Below, one piece after another: positions 61,365-64,000 of a stretch of DNA of 64,000 nt. Numbering within the stretch: the first letter of the stretch is position 1; the number at the start of each line of letters is the position of its first letter. Both the position numbers and the translations under genes were made by a program. The notes below the pieces were generated by a model that searched no databases, had not been told where the DNA came from, and saw nothing but the letters and a program-made list of their open reading frames with translations. The DNA lies in the NCBI GenBank assembly GCA_016718405.1, contig JADKDJ010000008.1, forward strand, positions 62,001 to 126,000. The letters run 5' to 3'. The stretch is from Candidatus Rhodoferax odensensis (GTDB lineage: Bacteria > Pseudomonadota > Gammaproteobacteria > Burkholderiales > Burkholderiaceae_C).

Positions 61365-62825
61365 ATGACGCATCCGCACACCTTCGCTTCCCTGCAGACC
61401 CGCTACGGGCCGCGCTACCGCTGGCTGCTGCTGCTGACGGTGATGATCGGCACCATGGCGTCGATCATGTCGTCGACCATCATCAACGTGGCGGTGCCCG
61501 ACATGACGCGCTTCTTTGCGATCGGGCAGGACCGCATGCAGTGGGTGTCGTCCGGCTTCATGCTGGCCATGACGGTGTCGATGCTGACCACGCCCTGGCT
61601 GCTGGCTCGCTACGGCTACCGCCGCACCTACTCGGTAGCGATCTGGCTGCTGCTGGCCGGTGGCGTGGGCGGTGGCCTGACCAGCAACTTTGACCTGGTG
61701 CTGCTGGCGCGCGTAGCACAGGGCCTGGCCTCGGGCGTGCTGCAACCGGTGCCAGCCATCATCATCCTGCGAGTGTTTGGGCCCAGCGAGCAGGGTCGCG
61801 CCAGCGGCATCTTTGGCATGGGCGTGGTGTTGGCACCGGCCCTGGGGCCCAGCATCGGCGGGCTGCTGGTGGACTGGTTCAGCTGGCGCGCCACGCTCTT
61901 CATGGTGGTGCCGTTCTGCCTGGCCTCACTCTGGTTGGCGCGACGCTATGTGCCATCGGCCAATCCGGTTGCAGAACCAAGCAAACCAGGCCAGGCCGCG
62001 CTGGACTGGTTTGGTCTGCTGCTGGCCACGATTGCGACACTGTGCCTGCTCAACGGCATGGTGACGCTGCACAGCGGCGCCCTGGTCCACGCCCTGGGCA
62101 TGTTGGCGGCGTCGGGGGTTGCGCTGCTGGGTTTTGTCCAATGGCAGCGCCGTCTGAGCCATGCCCAGAGGGGCTCTCACGAGCGAGCGCCGCTGATGAA
62201 CCTGTCGCTGTTTGGCCACCGCCAGTTCGCCATGGGCAGCATTGTGTCCCTCATCTATGGCACGGCGCTGTTTGGCTCCACCTACTTGTTGCCGGTGTAC
62301 CTGCAAATGGGCTTGGGGCTGTCGGCCTCGCAAGTGGGCGCGATGTTGCTGCCGGCCGGCCTTGTGCTGGCAATCACCATCGCCATCGCTGGCCGCCTGG
62401 CGGACCGGCAGCCCGCGCACCTGCTGGTCAGCGTGGGCCTGCTGCTGCTGGCGCTGGGCTTTGCGCTGATGGTGACGGTGGGGCGGCAAACCTCAATCTG
62501 GCTCATCATGGTCTGGGCCATGGTGGGGCGCGTCGGGCTGGGCTTCATCCTGCCCTCGCTCAATCTGAGCGCCATGCGTTGCCTGCCGCAACACCTCATA
62601 CCTCAGGGCTCCAGCGTCATCAGCTTCCTGCGGATGGTGGGCGGCGCCGTGGGCGTGAGTCTGTGCGCCCTGTTCCTGGAATGGCGGCTGGCCGTGCACG
62701 GCCAATCGCTGGCGCACCTGGACACCAATCCCTTGCGCCTGCGGGCGTTCAACGAATCCTTTGTGATGTTGGCCAGCCTGAGTGTGTTGGCCATCGTGGC
62801 AGCCTGGCGCTTGCGCGAGAAATAG
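61365..62825 (+). CDS. MFS transporter, DHA2 (EmrB/QacA) family
   Basis: This 486-residue inner-membrane protein has 13-14 hydrophobic segments and DHA2 features: IINVAVPDMTRFF (motif D1-like), WVSSGFMLAMTVSMLTTPWL, LARYGYRRTY (motif A), RVAQGLASGVLQPVPAII and the antiporter motif C region GMGVVLAPALGPSIGGLL. It probably exports a toxic or hydrophobic compound using the proton gradient. ATG 61365 is preferred over an upstream TTG. No adaptor (EmrA) gene is next to it. The upstream region is divergent with the hydrolase gene. Confidence 0.9.
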   Translation: MTHPHTFASLQTRYGPRYRWLLLLTVMIGTMASIMSSTIINVAVPDMTRFFAIGQDRMQWVSSGFMLAMTVSMLTTPWLLARYGYRRTYSVAIWLLLAGGVGGGLTSNFDLVLLARVAQGLASGVLQPVPAIIILRVFGPSEQGRASGIFGMGVVLAPALGPSIGGLLVDWFSWRATLFMVVPFCLASLWLARRYVPSANPVAEPSKPGQAALDWFGLLLATIATLCLLNGMVTLHSGALVHALGMLAASGVALLGFVQWQRRLSHAQRGSHERAPLMNLSLFGHRQFAMGSIVSLIYGTALFGSTYLLPVYLQMGLGLSASQVGAMLLPAGLVLAITIAIAGRLADRQPAHLLVSVGLLLLALGFALMVTVGRQTSIWLIMVWAMVGRVGLGFILPSLNLSAMRCLPQHLIPQGSSVISFLRMVGGAVGVSLCALFLEWRLAVHGQSLAHLDTNPLRLRAFNESFVMLASLSVLAIVAAWRLREK

Positions 62826-62846
62826 TAGCGCGGCGCGCCGGGCGAG

Positions 62847-64000
62847 TCAGGTGGCGCTGCTGTCACGGTCAAGTTCGCGCAATTGCCGCAGCTTCTCGGC
62901 AATGCGAATTTCCAGCCCGCGCTCGACCGGCCGATAGAAACCGGGCGGCGCCATGCCGTCAGGCAGGTAGCGCTCGCCCGCCGCATAGCCGCCGGCTTCA
63001 TCGTGCGCGTAGCGGTAGCCCTTGCCGTAGTCCAGCTCTTTCATCAGCTTGGTGGGCGCGTTGCGCAGGTGCATGGGCACGGGCCGCGTGCCGTCCTTCT
63101 TCACAAAAGCCTTCGCCTCATTGAAGGCCTGATACACCGCGTTGGATTTGGGTGCAACCGCCAGGTAGACCACGCACTGCGCCAGGGTCAGCTCGCCCTC
63201 GGGCGAGCCCAGGCGCTCGTACACATCGGCCGCGTCGAGGGCCATGCGCAGCGCACGCGGGTCGGCCAGGCCAATGTCCTCGCTGGCCATGCGAATCATG
63301 CGCCGCGCCAGGTAGCGCGGGTCGGCCCCGCCATCGAGCATGCGCACGAACCAGTACAACGCGGCATCGGGGTCAGAGCCGCGCACCGACTTGTGCAGCG
63401 CGCTGATGGTGTCATAGAACTGCTCGCCACCCTTGTCATACCGGCGCAGGCGCTCACCCAGCACCTTTTGCAGCCACGCGTCGGTGATCTCGGCCAGTCT
63501 TTCTTGCGTGGCCGCCACGGCCAGCGTTTCCAGCGTGTTGAGCAGGCGCCGCGCGTCGCCATCGGCGTAGGCCACCAGACGCTCGATAGCTATCTTTTCA
63601 ATAGCAGGCAAGGCGCCAATATCCTTGGCCCTGGCTACGATTTGCTCCAGATCCGGTGCCGTCAGGGGTTGCAGCACATACACGGCGGCACGCGACAGCA
63701 AGGCCGAGTTGACTTCGAAGGACGGGTTCTCGGTGGTGGCGCCGATGAAGGTGAACAGGCCGCTCTCCACATGCGGCAAGAAGGCATCCTGCTGGCTCTT
63801 GTTGAAGCGGTGCACTTCGTCGACAAACACCAGCGTGCGCCGCGCGCCCTCATGGCCCTCGCGGCGGCCCTGCCCCCCAGCGCGCACCTGCGCCTGTTCC
63901 ACCGCCTCGCGAATGTCCTTGATGCCACCCAGCACCGCGCTGATGGTGATGAACTGCGCCTCGAACGCGTCCGCCATCAGCCGTGCAATCGTGGTCTTGC
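62847..64000 (-). CDS. rarA: RarA (MgsA) recombination factor, 5' end outside window
   Basis: This AAA+ ATPase related to the clamp loader acts at stalled replication forks. The visible part begins at the window edge inside Walker A (GKTTIARLMADAF), continues with Walker B VFVDEVHRFNKSQQDAF, sensor 1 IGATTENPSFEVN, sensor 2 ADGDARRLLNTLE and the C-terminal MgsA domain (EDIGLADPRAL, YPDGM-like YLPDGMAPPGFYRPV). About 384 residues are present; roughly 60 N-terminal ones are missing. A low-GC palindromic patch, GATAGCTATC (63585-63594), lies inside it. Confidence 0.95.
   Translation of the reverse strand, partial: KTTIARLMADAFEAQFITISAVLGGIKDIREAVEQAQVRAGGQGRREGHEGARRTLVFVDEVHRFNKSQQDAFLPHVESGLFTFIGATTENPSFEVNSALLSRAAVYVLQPLTAPDLEQIVARAKDIGALPAIEKIAIERLVAYADGDARRLLNTLETLAVAATQERLAEITDAWLQKVLGERLRRYDKGGEQFYDTISALHKSVRGSDPDAALYWFVRMLDGGADPRYLARRMIRMASEDIGLADPRALRMALDAADVYERLGSPEGELTLAQCVVYLAVAPKSNAVYQAFNEAKAFVKKDGTRPVPMHLRNAPTKLMKELDYGKGYRYAHDEAGGYAAGERYLPDGMAPPGFYRPVERGLEIRIAEKLRQLRELDRDSSAT

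Overview
The window is GC-rich, densely coded DNA of a betaproteobacterium. Gene content and order (lolCD, a frameshifted RpfE-like gene then recJ, a TrpS with an extra C-terminal domain, many Liv-type transport genes, an mde methionine cluster) fit Burkholderiales, most likely Comamonadaceae. That placement is inference from gene content, not a database result. I see no rRNA, integrase, insertion sequence, prophage or CRISPR array. One tRNA gene, tRNA-Ser(CGA), is present.

Layout. 0.1-15.9 kb is mostly core: lipoprotein release (lolC, lolD), a DMT permease with a histidine-rich tail, a frameshifted gene before recJ, a membrane GGDEF/EAL protein, a Liv-type binding protein, a lipoprotein glycerophosphodiesterase, a PHP phosphoesterase, a YciO/Sua5 protein, an M50 protease, trpS and a PurM paralogue. 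15.9-18.3 kb is an accessory patch, visibly richer in A+T towards its right end: a decayed XRE-type antitoxin, a BrnT-type toxin with its antitoxin, an SRPBCC protein and an orphan hypothetical gene.

18.3-36.0 kb is the most interesting part: fifteen consecutive minus-strand genes, many joined by 4-bp ATGA or 8-11-bp overlaps, with no internal gap above about 75 bp. It begins with a full aromatic (aralkyl) amine dehydrogenase set, aauBEDA, plus a monohaem cytochrome c. It continues with an envelope/export set (DUF1329, DUF1302, MMPL/RND, a TerB-like protein, a YCF48-like propeller) and an aldehyde dehydrogenase. It ends with a small cytochrome c, a tetrahaem protein made of two fused MauG/CCP-type dihaem domains, a Tat-exported Rieske protein and an 877-residue molybdopterin enzyme of the AioA/IdrA (arsenite oxidase/iodate reductase) type. 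Amine oxidation, periplasmic cytochromes and a periplasmic molybdoenzyme in one transcription unit suggest an undescribed amine-linked periplasmic electron-transfer system.

36.2-44.3 kb is a second catabolic region. It has an EutR-like AraC regulator divergent from aau, a HAD hydrolase, a Tm-1-like (UPF0261) protein and a class III aminotransferase. Divergent from these are a GabD-like aldehyde dehydrogenase, an APC permease and a MarR regulator. The divergent intergenic region carries a perfect palindrome (probable MarR operator) and a two-part motif shared with the aau/araC intergenic region, so the two regions may be co-regulated.

44.4-64 kb returns to general functions: an M1 aminopeptidase, tRNA-Ser, a small conserved hypothetical, an M3 oligopeptidase, diacylglycerol kinase, and a livHMGF transporter without its binding protein. 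Then comes the methionine-catabolic cluster mdeA-mdeB with divergent mdeR, a secreted alpha/beta-hydrolase with a fibronectin type III domain, a DHA2 MFS exporter, and rarA, which is cut by the right edge.
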